Shown here: piece by piece, positions 1 to 6,305 of the stretch
How positions within the stretch are numbered: the stretch's first letter is position 1
How the letters are laid out: each line of letters opens with the position of its first letter
DNA from: Gammaproteobacteria bacterium
GTDB taxonomy: Bacteria; Pseudomonadota; Gammaproteobacteria; HTCC5015
DNA length: 6,665 bases
NCBI GenBank assembly: GCA_020630145.1
Contig: JAHDBX010000046.1
Coordinates: 1-6,665 of the forward strand
Reading direction: 5' to 3'
Translations under genes and position numbers: made by a program
Notes under the pieces: generated by a model
Databases searched by the model: none
Seen by the model: only the letters and a program-made list of their open reading frames with translations
Told to the model about the DNA's origin: nothing

Positions 1-80
1 TTATTTATAAATTATTACTATTATTAAGCAGCTCTTTTTTTGTTAGTAACTATTTTTTCTTTATACTTATCAATAACTTA
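1..80. other. AT-rich block, candidate DNA unwinding element
   Basis: By hand count only 13 of 80 bases are G or C, well below the neighbouring genes. The plus strand carries TTATT at 1-5, 12-16 and 21-25 and TTGTT at 40-44. These resemble the TTATT/TTGT motifs that ATP-DnaA binds as single strand in the E. coli unwinding element. The block lies on the same side of the DnaA box at 129-137 as the unwinding element does in E. coli. The function is inferred; AT-rich intergenic DNA alone is not proof. Confidence 0.45.
68..80 (+). promoter_or_regulatory. Putative IHF binding site
   Basis: The sequence TATCAATAACTTA fits the IHF consensus WATCAANNNNTTR at every defined position, with an AT-rich tract on its left as is common for real sites. 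It lies between the AT-rich block and the perfect DnaA box. IHF bends origin DNA and aids unwinding in E. coli. Short degenerate consensus sites occur by chance, so the position is what gives it weight. Confidence 0.4.
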
Positions 81-104
81 GCGCTAAAATTTGCCCTTCA
101 CAAT

Positions 105-173
105 CTGTCGTTTTATACCTCAGTTACCTGTGGATAACTTGTGTCAGATTCTTGCCCCTCTACTTAACGACAG
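105..173. repeat. 8-bp inverted repeat flanking the DnaA box
   Basis: CTGTCGTT at 105-112 is the exact reverse complement of AACGACAG at 166-173. The 53-bp interval between the arms contains the perfect DnaA box. The arms are short and the loop long, so this is more likely a pair of protein sites than a hairpin, or it may be chance. Confidence 0.35.
129..137 (-). promoter_or_regulatory. DnaA box, perfect consensus
   Basis: The plus strand reads TGTGGATAA, the exact complement of the high-affinity box TTATCCACA. The flanks extend the match to E. coli R1 (CCTGTGGATAAC). It lies near the middle (centre 133 against 139) of an 8-bp inverted repeat at 105-112 and 166-173. It is the strongest candidate for the nucleating box of an origin in this spacer. 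Confidence 0.75.
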
Positions 174-207
174 GTCAATGACATCTTACTCACAGGCAGC
201 TTGTCAG

Positions 208-229
208 CTTATTAACAACTTATTAACAC
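208..229 (+). repeat. Two tandem 11-bp repeats with DnaA-box-like cores
   Basis: CTTATTAACAA (208-218) is followed directly by CTTATTAACAC (219-229), so the TTATTAACA core recurs with an 11-bp period, about one helical turn. Each core differs from the relaxed box TTWTNCACA at one position (A for C at position 6). Phased low-affinity sites are typical of origins, where they bind ATP-DnaA cooperatively. That role is inferred. A further relaxed box, TTACTCACA, lies at 186-194 with one mismatch at position 4. Confidence 0.45.
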
Positions 230-243
230 ATGCACAGAAGTTG

Positions 244-1575
244 TTAACTTGTTAGTATTCGCGTTAAATTGTTGTAATCTTCGTCGATCATGTAGTCAAC
301 TCCGCGAAGCTCTTTTATTTTTCTACACGCATGCAATGCGGTGGTATGGTCGCGCCCACCGAATGCATCACCAATTTCTGGCAAGCTATGGTTCGTTAAT
401 TCTTTCGCTAATGTCATGGCCACTTGTCTTGGTCGAGTAATTGAGCGGCTACGACTCTTGGATAATAAATCACGTTGCGCTATTTTGTAATACTCAGCAA
501 CGGTTTTTTGAATATTTTCTATAGTAACTTGCTTATCTTGTAAGACAATGAGATCTCTTAGTGCATCATGTGCAAAATCTAAGGTAATACTTTGTCCTGT
601 AAAGTGTGCATTTGCTATAACTCGACGCAATGCTCCTTCTAATTCACGTACATTAGAGCGCATACGCTTAGCAATAAAGAAAGCAACTTCACTCGGAAGC
701 TCTACTCCGGCTGATTCTGCCTTACTTTGTAAAATAGCGACTCGCGTTTCTAATTCAGGTGGGTCTATGCTGACCGCTAAGCCCCAACCAAAACGCGATT
801 TAAGGCGTTCATCTAGACCTTCTACTTCTTTAGGATAGCGGTCGCTTGATAGTATGACCTGGTTCTGCCCTTCTAAAAGTGCATTAAAAGTATGGAAAAA
901 CTCTTCTTGTGAGCGATCTTTTTTTGCGAAAAACTGTATATCGTCGATTAAAAGTGCGTCAACTGATCGATAAAGTTGCTTAAAATCGTTCATCGCGTTA
1001 TGTTGTAGGGCTTTCACCATGTCGCCAACAAAACGTTCGGAATGTAAATAAACAACACGCGCATCGGGTTTGTTGCGCATAATTTCATTACCGACGGCAT
1101 GCATAAGGTGGGTTTTACCTAAACCTACTCCACCATATAAAAATAAGGGGTTATAGCCACTACCACCGGGATTTATACCGACCTGCTGAGAGGCCGCACG
1201 AGCCAGTTGGTTAGATTTACCTTCTACAAAGCTGTCGAAAGTAAAGCTAGGGTTAATATTATGTACAACAGGTGGTAGTTTTTCTTCTACTTGAATAGTA
1301 TGTAAAGTAATTGCTGCATCTTGAGTGACAGGGTTGCGTATTGATGAACCGACTTCAAGAGATACATTGTCAACGCCATTGCCAAGCGCAATTTCTTTAA
1401 TGCGTTGAAAGAAACGGCCTTGAACGGAATCAACTACGAACTGGTTTGGCGCTAATAGGCGCAATAAACCGCCATCTATTGTCCCTTGTAAAGGCCTAAT
1501 CCAGGTATTGAGATCTTGTTCAGATAACTCAGACTCTAATTGTTGAAGACAGTTAGTCCACACCACTGATGACAC
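244..1575 (-). CDS. dnaA: Chromosomal replication initiator protein DnaA
   Basis: DnaA is the AAA+ ATPase that binds DnaA boxes, opens oriC and loads the DnaB helicase. The 443-residue protein is complete. Domain I has the conserved W6 and a TWIRPL segment (24-29). A short variable domain II spans about 80-105. The AAA+ core has Walker [10 protein letters not shown] (148-156), Walker [10 protein letters not shown] (208-216), sensor I SSD (243-245), the box VII segment RLKSRFGWG with the presumed arginine finger R261, and sensor II around R310. Domain IV carries the DNA-binding signature [15 protein letters not shown] (406-420). It is slightly shorter than E. coli DnaA (467 residues), mainly in domain II. 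The start is GTG at 1575-1573, supported by a GAGGGG Shine-Dalgarno 9 nt upstream (plus strand 1585-1590) and by alignment of the N-terminus with E. coli DnaA. The likely promoter is at 1660-1689 with a DnaA box on the -35, implying autorepression. The stop is TAA (246-244), next to the candidate origin. Confidence 0.98.
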   Translation of the reverse strand: MSSVVWTNCLQQLESELSEQDLNTWIRPLQGTIDGGLLRLLAPNQFVVDSVQGRFFQRIKEIALGNGVDNVSLEVGSSIRNPVTQDAAITLHTIQVEEKLPPVVHNINPSFTFDSFVEGKSNQLARAASQQVGINPGGSGYNPLFLYGGVGLGKTHLMHAVGNEIMRNKPDARVVYLHSERFVGDMVKALQHNAMNDFKQLYRSVDALLIDDIQFFAKKDRSQEEFFHTFNALLEGQNQVILSSDRYPKEVEGLDERLKSRFGWGLAVSIDPPELETRVAILQSKAESAGVELPSEVAFFIAKRMRSNVRELEGALRRVIANAHFTGQSITLDFAHDALRDLIVLQDKQVTIENIQKTVAEYYKIAQRDLLSKSRSRSITRPRQVAMTLAKELTNHSLPEIGDAFGGRDHTTALHACRKIKELRGVDYMIDEDYNNLTRILTS

Positions 1576-1584
1576 AGAAGTATT

Positions 1585-1590
1585 CCCCTC
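1585..1590 (-). promoter_or_regulatory. Shine-Dalgarno of dnaA, fixes the GTG start
   Basis: On the minus strand GAGGGG lies 9 nt before the GTG start. It is the best ribosome-binding sequence near this gene and supports a GTG rather than an internal start. Confidence 0.7.
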
Positions 1591-1659
1591 ACAGAATTTT
1601 GATTTTGATGACCTAGCAAGAAACAGCTAGATGTCATGCTGATATCATTACGAAGGCGA

Positions 1660-1689
1660 AGTATAGCGCGATTATCGTAAAGTTATCCA
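1660..1689 (-). promoter_or_regulatory. Putative sigma-70 promoter of dnaA
   Basis: Read on the minus strand, the -10 is TATACT (plus 1660-1665), one base from consensus. An 18-bp spacer leads to a weak -35, TGGATA (plus 1684-1689, four of six matches). The -35 lies almost wholly inside the perfect DnaA box at 1683-1691, so bound DnaA would exclude RNA polymerase. The implied 5' untranslated leader is roughly 75-80 nt. DnaA autorepression is established in E. coli; its operation here is inferred from this geometry. Confidence 0.55.
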
Positions 1690-1691
1690 CA
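1683..1691 (+). promoter_or_regulatory. DnaA box, perfect consensus, over the dnaA -35
   Basis: The plus strand reads TTATCCACA, the consensus high-affinity box. It covers the inferred -35 of the dnaA promoter, and its first three bases are the complement of the TAA stop codon of the upstream glycosylase gene. It is the only perfect box I see besides 129-137, and the two are in opposite orientations on either side of dnaA. Confidence 0.75.
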
Positions 1692-2267
1692 GGTAGATTG
1701 TTTATTTAGCCAACTTTTTACTTTTTTCCATTCCAATAATTTCTCGCTAAATGGCATTTTTGCGTATGCAGGGCTTGTTGAAGGCAGGATTATTAAGCTA
1801 AATTTCTCGAATAAGTCCTTGTTTTTACTCAAGGCATGCTGTTTAAATAATTTTTCAGCTGTTTTACCATTAAAGAAAATAGTTTTAATATCAGGGGCAT
1901 AGGCGAATAAGCTAGCAAAGTCATTGAGAGATACGGTCTTAGTATCGATATTACTGTCTAAACTGCCGTTACGTTGACACTCCGCTAATACATCCCATAA
2001 AGCAATGCCCTGATTTTTTATGAGCTGTAAACGTTTTTGATATAAAGCGTTTTCTTTAAGATTTGAGTCGCCCTCTTTTGGTGCAAAAAGGCTTTCTATA
2101 ATTGGCCAAAAACTATTGCGTGGGTGTGCATAATACTGTTGGTGGTCCAGTGAAATAACGCCGGGCATCGACCCTAAAATAAGTACTTTAGCGCGTGGAT
2201 TCGCAATGTAATTAAAGCTTTTTATCGTTGAAGGGCTTTGATTTTGACTTTTGGACATAAAAACCAT
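1683..2267 (-). CDS. DNA-deoxyinosine (hypoxanthine-DNA) glycosylase, UDG superfamily family 6
   Basis: The predicted enzyme removes hypoxanthine, the product of adenine deamination, from DNA to begin base-excision repair. Family 6 was defined with the Methanosarcina barkeri hypoxanthine-DNA glycosylase. In the 194-residue protein I see motif 1 as LILGSMPG (29-36), then QYYAHPRNSFWPI (44-56), comparable to the FAHPGNRFW segment of Mug. ALWDVL lies at 89-94, FFNGKTA at 131-137 and motif 2 as LPSTSPAYA (161-169). Motif 1 lacks the acidic or Asn residue of GQDPYH or GINPG, as expected for this family, so catalysis must rely on other residues, perhaps N51. The start is uncertain: ATG at 2267 or ATG at 2258 (residue 4, MSKSQNQ), and neither has a good Shine-Dalgarno. 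The gene points towards dnaA with a 107-bp gap, has no terminator before the dnaA promoter and could read through into dnaA. Confidence 0.88.
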   Translation of the reverse strand: MVFMSKSQNQSPSTIKSFNYIANPRAKVLILGSMPGVISLDHQQYYAHPRNSFWPIIESLFAPKEGDSNLKENALYQKRLQLIKNQGIALWDVLAECQRNGSLDSNIDTKTVSLNDFASLFAYAPDIKTIFFNGKTAEKLFKQHALSKNKDLFEKFSLIILPSTSPAYAKMPFSEKLLEWKKVKSWLNKQSTCG

Positions 2268-2295
2268 GTAAAACAGCAGAAAATAAAGAGTTAGC

Positions 2296-2324
2296 TTGAC
2301 ATTTAAGGCGTCTAAGCCTATCCT
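2296..2324 (+). promoter_or_regulatory. Strong sigma-70 promoter of the rpmH operon, GC-rich discriminator
   Basis: A perfect -35 TTGACA (2296-2301), a 17-bp spacer and the -10 TATCCT (2319-2324, four of six) make the best promoter in the window. It is followed at once by a GC-rich run, GCGCGGC (2325-2331), between the -10 and the expected start near 2331. GC-rich discriminators are a hallmark of promoters repressed by ppGpp/DksA, which fits a ribosomal protein operon; stringent control is inferred. The leader to rpmH would be about 114 nt. Confidence 0.75.
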
Positions 2325-2381
2325 GCGCGGCTCTTTAAAGCCAGCTCAAGCTAAGGCTCTTCATCTGAGAGTAAAAGCTTA

Positions 2382-2405
2382 ATTTACCGTAAAACTAGGG
2401 TAAAT
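2382..2405 (+). repeat. 7-bp inverted repeat in the rpmH leader
   Basis: ATTTACC (2382-2388) and GGTAAAT (2399-2405) are perfectly complementary with a 10-nt loop, ending 39 nt before the rpmH ATG. A competing short palindrome, TTTACCGTAAA (2383-2393), shares the left arm. It has no U-tract, so it is not a terminator. A role as a leader hairpin is possible but unproven. Confidence 0.3.
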
Positions 2406-2444
2406 ACTGGTCATAAATTAAACATATTTTTCGTAGGTATAGTA

Positions 2445-2579
2445 ATGAAGCGTACATATCAACCAAGCAAGCTTAAGCGTGCTCGTACACACGGTTTTCG
2501 TGCAAGAATGGCAACTCGCGGTGGTAGAGCCGTATTAGCAGCTCGTCGTGCTAAAGGCCGTAAGAGTTTAACAGTATAA
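2445..2579 (+). CDS. rpmH: 50S ribosomal protein L34
   Basis: L34 is a small, very basic protein of the large ribosomal subunit. The 44-residue product begins [18 protein letters not shown] and continues through [20 protein letters not shown] to end in SLTV, matching the near-invariant bacterial L34 in both sequence and length. The ATG at 2445 follows AGG (2435-2437) at 7-nt spacing. It is the first gene of the plus-strand cluster, directly behind the strong promoter at 2296-2324. Twenty-five bases separate its stop from rnpA, with no terminator, so cotranscription is expected. Confidence 0.98.
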   Translation: MKRTYQPSKLKRARTHGFRARMATRGGRAVLAARRAKGRKSLTV

Positions 2580-2604
2580 TAATAATTGGGCTGTATAGTC
2601 AGTA

Positions 2605-2958
2605 GTGAACAAAGGCCTTTATCCTAGAGATTGGCGAGTACTTAAACCAGCGGAATATCAGCAAGTGTTTAAGCATGCCAAAGCGATAAAAGGCCGTGAA
2701 CTAACACTACTTTATATACCCAATTCGTTAAACCATCCTCGTGTAGGTATGGCTATTGCCAATAAACACTGTGGTAATGTTGTATTACGTAATCGTGGAA
2801 AACGATTGATACGAGAATTTTTTAGACAACATATGCGAGAAATAGGTGGCTACGACCTAGTGTACTTATCAAAGCCACACTTAGGTAAAGCTAGCAATAA
2901 ACAGATAAATGATGCGTTGGAATTCTTTAAACGTCGATTCAGTAAAGAAAACGCTTAA
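2605..2958 (+). CDS. rnpA: Ribonuclease P protein component
   Basis: RnpA is the protein cofactor of RNase P, which binds the catalytic RNA and the 5' leader of pre-tRNA. The 117 residues match the usual family length. The N-terminal [18 protein letters not shown] (5-22) corresponds to the FPRELRLLTPSQFTFVF stretch of E. coli. The RNA-binding RNR helix is present as [10 protein letters not shown] (62-71). The start is GTG at 2605: an in-frame TAG at 2596-2598 rules out a more upstream start, and the next codons align with the family N-terminus. No clear Shine-Dalgarno is visible, so translation may depend partly on rpmH. The last 50 bases overlap yidD. A glycine (65) sits inside the RNR helix, where a bulkier residue is more usual. 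Confidence 0.97.
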   Translation: MNKGLYPRDWRVLKPAEYQQVFKHAKAIKGRELTLLYIPNSLNHPRVGMAIANKHCGNVVLRNRGKRLIREFFRQHMREIGGYDLVYLSKPHLGKASNKQINDALEFFKRRFSKENA

Positions 2959-3229
2959 AAAAGCGCTGGCGGCGCCATTTTTACTGTTGATTAGTATCTA
3001 CCGCTATTTTATTAGCCCTTTCTTACCGCCAAACTGTCGCTACTACCCTACTTGCTCCCAATATACTGAAGAAGCTATTCAAACGCATGGCTTGTTTGCT
3101 GGTGCTTGGCTAGGCTTCAAACGTATCGTATCGTGTCATCCTTGGTCCGAAGGTGGCTTTGATCCGGTGCCAGAAAAAAAACATTGTTCACATCAACATA
3201 ATATTAATAAGGCTCACAAAAATGGGTGA
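2909..3229 (+). CDS. yidD: Membrane protein insertion efficiency factor YidD
   Basis: YidD is a small inner-membrane-associated protein that assists YidC-dependent insertion. The 106 residues contain the family core: an amphipathic basic N-terminal helix ([25 protein letters not shown], about 13-37), [10 protein letters not shown] (43-52) and [17 protein letters not shown] (72-88), with conserved C43, C49 and C76. The start is taken as ATG at 2909 or the adjacent ATG at 2912. The next in-frame start-like codons would cut into the basic helix. This gives a 50-nt overlap with rnpA, a known arrangement, and no Shine-Dalgarno is visible, so translational coupling is likely. The tail after PVPEKK is short and rich in His ([12 protein letters not shown]). 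The stop overlaps the yidC start by 8 nt. Confidence 0.95.
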   Translation: MMRWNSLNVDSVKKTLKKALAAPFLLLISIYRYFISPFLPPNCRYYPTCSQYTEEAIQTHGLFAGAWLGFKRIVSCHPWSEGGFDPVPEKKHCSHQHNINKAHKNG

Positions 3230-4895
3230 TTTACGTTTATTTGGTTTTGTCTCTTTTGCATGTGTCAGCATGCTAATTTTTCAAGCATGGCAGCGCGACT
3301 ATGTTATTGCGCCACAAGAAGCTGCTGTAGCTGAAAGCCAGACGCTTAAGGCAGGAAGTGTTGCAAAAAGTGACGAGCCGGATTTATCAGGCTTAACAGC
3401 AAAAGAAAATGTAAGCCAAACTATTGGCCAGTTAGGTGGGGACTTAGCAGCCGTATCTGCAAACACGGGTTCAGCGGCTCGCTTCGCAGAAATAGAAAAT
3501 GATGTATTGCGTTTAAAAGTTGATTTGTTAGGTGGCAGCATTGTTCGTTCAGAACTGCTGAATTATGCAACATCTTTAGAAGATGAAACACCGATTACCT
3601 TATTAAACGAAACAGCACGACACTTCTTTGTTGCAAAGAAAAACATTATTTTTGACTTGCAAACCGGACCTATTAGCTCTGAGATATTTACTTACCAAAT
3701 AGCGTCACAAAATAAAAACACATTAAACCTGTTTTGGGAAAGTAAGCAAGCGCCAGGTATTCGTTTAGAAAAGCAAATTCGTTTTAACGAAGATACTTAT
3801 CAAGTAAAAGTAACAGATAAAGTTATTAATAATTCAAAACAACTTTACCCAATAAAAACACAACGTGAACTGCAACGTGTTTATAACGAAGATGATCATA
3901 AACAAGGTTTCACACAAACGTTCACGGGCGGTGTTTTTCATAACGAAGAAGACAAATATCAAAAATTTGATATGAAAGAGCTGTCTAAGGGCGAATTGTC
4001 TCGGCAGTCTACAAACGCATGGGCAGCAATGATTCAACATTACTTTGGTGCAGCATGGTTACCTGCAGCAACAGAGTCTAATAATTATTACAGTGGCGGC
4101 GCAGATAATAAAGAAGGCTATCGCTACAGTATTGGTTTTACTTCGATAGTAGAAAATGTACAGGTTGGTCAAGTTTACAGTAATGAGAGTACATTATTTG
4201 TTGGCCCTAAAATTGAAGATAAATTAGAAGCAGCAGCAGAAGGCTTAGGCTTGATTGTTGACTTTGGTATTTTTACGCCAATTTCGCAGCCTTTATTTAC
4301 AGCGCTTAAATTTATTCATAGCTACGTTGGCAACTGGGGCTGGGCAATTATATTATTGACCTTCTTTATTAAACTGCTATTTTATTACCCTTCACAAATT
4401 AGTTATAAATCGATGGGTAAAATGCGTGAAGCGCAACCAAAGATGCAAGCTATACGTGATCGTTACGCTGATGACCGTCAACGCCAAGGTCAGGCAATGA
4501 TGGAGCTGTACAAAAAAGAAAAAATTAATCCGGCGGCAGGTTGTTTGCCAATGATTATTCAAATCCCGGTTTTCATTTCTTTATATTGGGCATTGCTAGA
4601 AAGTGTGGAATTACGTCAAGCACCATGGGCTTTATGGATACAAGATTTATCAGCAAAAGATCCGTTTTATATTTTGCCTTTAATTTACGGTGCAACTATG
4701 TATGTGCAGCAAAAATTAAACCCGCAACCAACTGATCCAATACAGGCAAAAATATTTACGTATTTACCGGTTGTATTTACAGTGTTCTTTATGTTTTTCC
4801 CAGTTGGTTTAGTTTTGTATTGGATAACAAATAATATCTTAACCATTGCACAACAATGGTATATCTATAAATACGTACTTAAAATGAAGAAATAA
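3222..4895 (+). CDS. yidC: Membrane protein insertase YidC
   Basis: YidC inserts and folds inner-membrane proteins, alone or with SecYEG. The 557-residue protein has a first membrane helix (about 4-20), a large periplasmic P1 domain (about 30-345) and the conserved insertase core with five further hydrophobic segments. Core landmarks are SYKSMGKMR (394-402), the cytoplasmic helical hairpin (about 400-435), [24 protein letters not shown] (435-458), [20 protein letters not shown] (462-481) and [18 protein letters not shown] (529-546). The groove arginine of E. coli (R366) aligns with K384, a common conservative change. I chose ATG 3222 because AAGG (3209-3212) lies 9 nt upstream and the product starts with MGDLRLFGF, like other YidC N-termini. 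A frame-open ATG at 3153 would prepend 23 residues encoded within yidD and is unlikely. It overlaps yidD by 8 nt. Confidence 0.97.
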   Translation: MGDLRLFGFVSFACVSMLIFQAWQRDYVIAPQEAAVAESQTLKAGSVAKSDEPDLSGLTAKENVSQTIGQLGGDLAAVSANTGSAARFAEIENDVLRLKVDLLGGSIVRSELLNYATSLEDETPITLLNETARHFFVAKKNIIFDLQTGPISSEIFTYQIASQNKNTLNLFWESKQAPGIRLEKQIRFNEDTYQVKVTDKVINNSKQLYPIKTQRELQRVYNEDDHKQGFTQTFTGGVFHNEEDKYQKFDMKELSKGELSRQSTNAWAAMIQHYFGAAWLPAATESNNYYSGGADNKEGYRYSIGFTSIVENVQVGQVYSNESTLFVGPKIEDKLEAAAEGLGLIVDFGIFTPISQPLFTALKFIHSYVGNWGWAIILLTFFIKLLFYYPSQISYKSMGKMREAQPKMQAIRDRYADDRQRQGQAMMELYKKEKINPAAGCLPMIIQIPVFISLYWALLESVELRQAPWALWIQDLSAKDPFYILPLIYGATMYVQQKLNPQPTDPIQAKIFTYLPVVFTVFFMFFPVGLVLYWITNNILTIAQQWYIYKYVLKMKK

Positions 4896-4897
4896 GT

Positions 4898-6271
4898 ATG
4901 TCCAACAACGATACCATCGCCGCCATAGCAAGCGCTCCAGGTAAAGGCGGCGTTGGTATTATTCGAATATCCGGTAGAGAAACAAAAAAAATAGCGGATA
5001 TTTTATTTCAGAAAACCCTCCAAGCCCGTCACGCTTACTACCTACCTTTTAAAACACTTGATAAAAGCAATATACTTGATAAAGGTATAGCGCTATATTT
5101 TTCTGCGCCTAACTCATATACAGGTGAAGATGTACTTGAGTTACAAGGCCATGGTGGCCCCGTTGTTTTAAACTTATTACTAAAAGAAATCCTGTCTATT
5201 GATCAGGTAAAAATTCGTTTAGCGGAGCCCGGTGAATTTACTTTACGTGCCTATTTAAACGATAAAATGGATTTAGCTCAAGCAGAAGCGGTCGCCGATT
5301 TAATTGATAGCAGTTCAGAACAAGCTGCTAAAGCAGCGGCTAGAAGCTTAGCGGGTAGTTTTTCAGAAGCGGTTTACCAGTTACTCGATAAATTGACTTA
5401 TGTGCGCATTTACCTTGAAGCGGCGCTCGATTTTCCAGAGGAAGAAATAGACTTTCTCGCCGATACTGAATTACAGCAACGCATTAAACAGCTAGAAACA
5501 GAGCTAGCGAATATAAAAAACAATGTTCGTCAAGGTCAGCTTATTAAAGAAGGCATGACGGTGGTTATTTTAGGTCAGCCAAATGCAGGCAAAAGTAGTT
5601 TGCTAAATCAGCTAACGGGTAATCAAACAGCAATAGTTACTGATATAGCGGGTACTACACGTGATGTGCTGCGTGAACATATCCATATTGACGGTTTGCC
5701 TTTGCATATTATTGATACAGCCGGTTTACGAGAAACATCTGATACCATCGAGCAAGAAGGTGTTAAACGAGCATGGCAAGAAGTGGAGAAAGCTGACCGC
5801 GTTCTATTACTGATAGATAAAGACCTAGGCTTTAGTGAAGCGGAACAAAAAATAATCAAGCAATTGCGCGGTGAAGAAAAAGATCATGCTATACCGATTG
5901 ATTTTATTTATAACAAAATTGATTTACATAACGAGAAGGCATTTATCAAACAAAAGTCACATGGCGCTGAAATTGGTTTATCTGCGCTTACCGGTGAGGG
6001 CATCAATCTACTTAGTGAACATTTAAAACAAAGCATGGGTTTTGAACAAAGTACCGAAACACAATTTACGGCACGTCAGCGACATATGGATGCCTTGCTA
6101 AATATTGAAAAGCATATAGCAATAGCTGTAAAACAGTTTGAAAATAATGCAGCAGAATTATCTGCAGAAGAGCTACGTTTAGCACAAGAACAGCTTGCCA
6201 GTATTACCGGTGAATTTCATAGTGACGATTTACTGGGAGAAATATTTTCAGGATTTTGTATTGGTAAGTAA
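4898..6271 (+). CDS. mnmE: tRNA uridine-5-carboxymethylaminomethyl(34) synthesis GTPase MnmE
   Basis: MnmE acts with MnmG to modify U34 of several tRNAs at C5, which secures accurate reading of two-codon families. The 457-residue product is full length. It has the N-terminal tetrahydrofolate-binding domain ([21 protein letters not shown], 6-26; [15 protein letters not shown], 73-87), a helical domain, and an inserted G domain. The G domain carries the P-loop GQPNAGKSS (226-234), G2 GTTRD (252-256), G3 DTAGL (273-277), G4 NKID (339-342) and G5 SAL (362-364). The C-terminal FCIGK (453-457) keeps the cysteine typical of the family. The ATG is 2 nt after the yidC stop, so the two genes are almost certainly cotranscribed and coupled. 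mnmG, often a neighbour near origins, is not next to it here. Confidence 0.98.
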   Translation: MSNNDTIAAIASAPGKGGVGIIRISGRETKKIADILFQKTLQARHAYYLPFKTLDKSNILDKGIALYFSAPNSYTGEDVLELQGHGGPVVLNLLLKEILSIDQVKIRLAEPGEFTLRAYLNDKMDLAQAEAVADLIDSSSEQAAKAAARSLAGSFSEAVYQLLDKLTYVRIYLEAALDFPEEEIDFLADTELQQRIKQLETELANIKNNVRQGQLIKEGMTVVILGQPNAGKSSLLNQLTGNQTAIVTDIAGTTRDVLREHIHIDGLPLHIIDTAGLRETSDTIEQEGVKRAWQEVEKADRVLLLIDKDLGFSEAEQKIIKQLRGEEKDHAIPIDFIYNKIDLHNEKAFIKQKSHGAEIGLSALTGEGINLLSEHLKQSMGFEQSTETQFTARQRHMDALLNIEKHIAIAVKQFENNAAELSAEELRLAQEQLASITGEFHSDDLLGEIFSGFCIGK

Positions 6272-6305
6272 GCGTTGTATTTAAAAAGGAATAGTGCTTT
6301 TGTCA

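Larger units (their letters stand above)
1..243. other. oriC: Candidate replication origin (oriC), non-coding region downstream of dnaA
   Basis: No start codon on the minus strand here opens a reading frame of any length, and no plus-strand gene is evident, so the stretch is non-coding. It holds, from left to right, an extremely AT-rich block (1-80), a consensus IHF site (68-80), a 10-bp palindrome (78-87), a perfect DnaA box (129-137), a relaxed box (186-194) and two phased box-like repeats (208-229). A plus-strand order of AT-rich block followed by a box reading TGTGGATAAC matches the arrangement of the unwinding element and R1 in E. coli oriC. Known biology: many bacteria place oriC next to dnaA. 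Inference: this is all or part of oriC, and it may extend beyond the left edge, where dnaN is expected. No GATC site occurs in 1-243, so Dam/SeqA control of the E. coli type is not supported in this part. Confidence 0.6.

Noticed and set aside
12..26. Minus-strand run of TAA/TAG triplets resembling a DnaA-trio element.
   Set aside because: The trio polarity would require its DnaA box to the left of position 12, outside the window, not the box at 129-137. AT-rich triplets are also expected by chance here.
548..838. Open plus-strand frames inside dnaA, and similar antisense frames inside yidC and mnmE.
   Set aside because: Each lies wholly within a well-identified conserved gene on the other strand or frame, with no recognisable domain or ribosome-binding site.
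2268..2444. Divergent spacer between the glycosylase and rpmH as the origin, as in Pseudomonas.
   Set aside because: I find no DnaA box or long AT-rich block there. Its content is explained by the rpmH promoter and leader.
3153..3221. In-frame upstream ATG giving YidC 23 extra N-terminal residues.
   Set aside because: The extra residues are the yidD coding region in another frame. ATG 3222 has a good Shine-Dalgarno and gives a normal YidC N-terminus.
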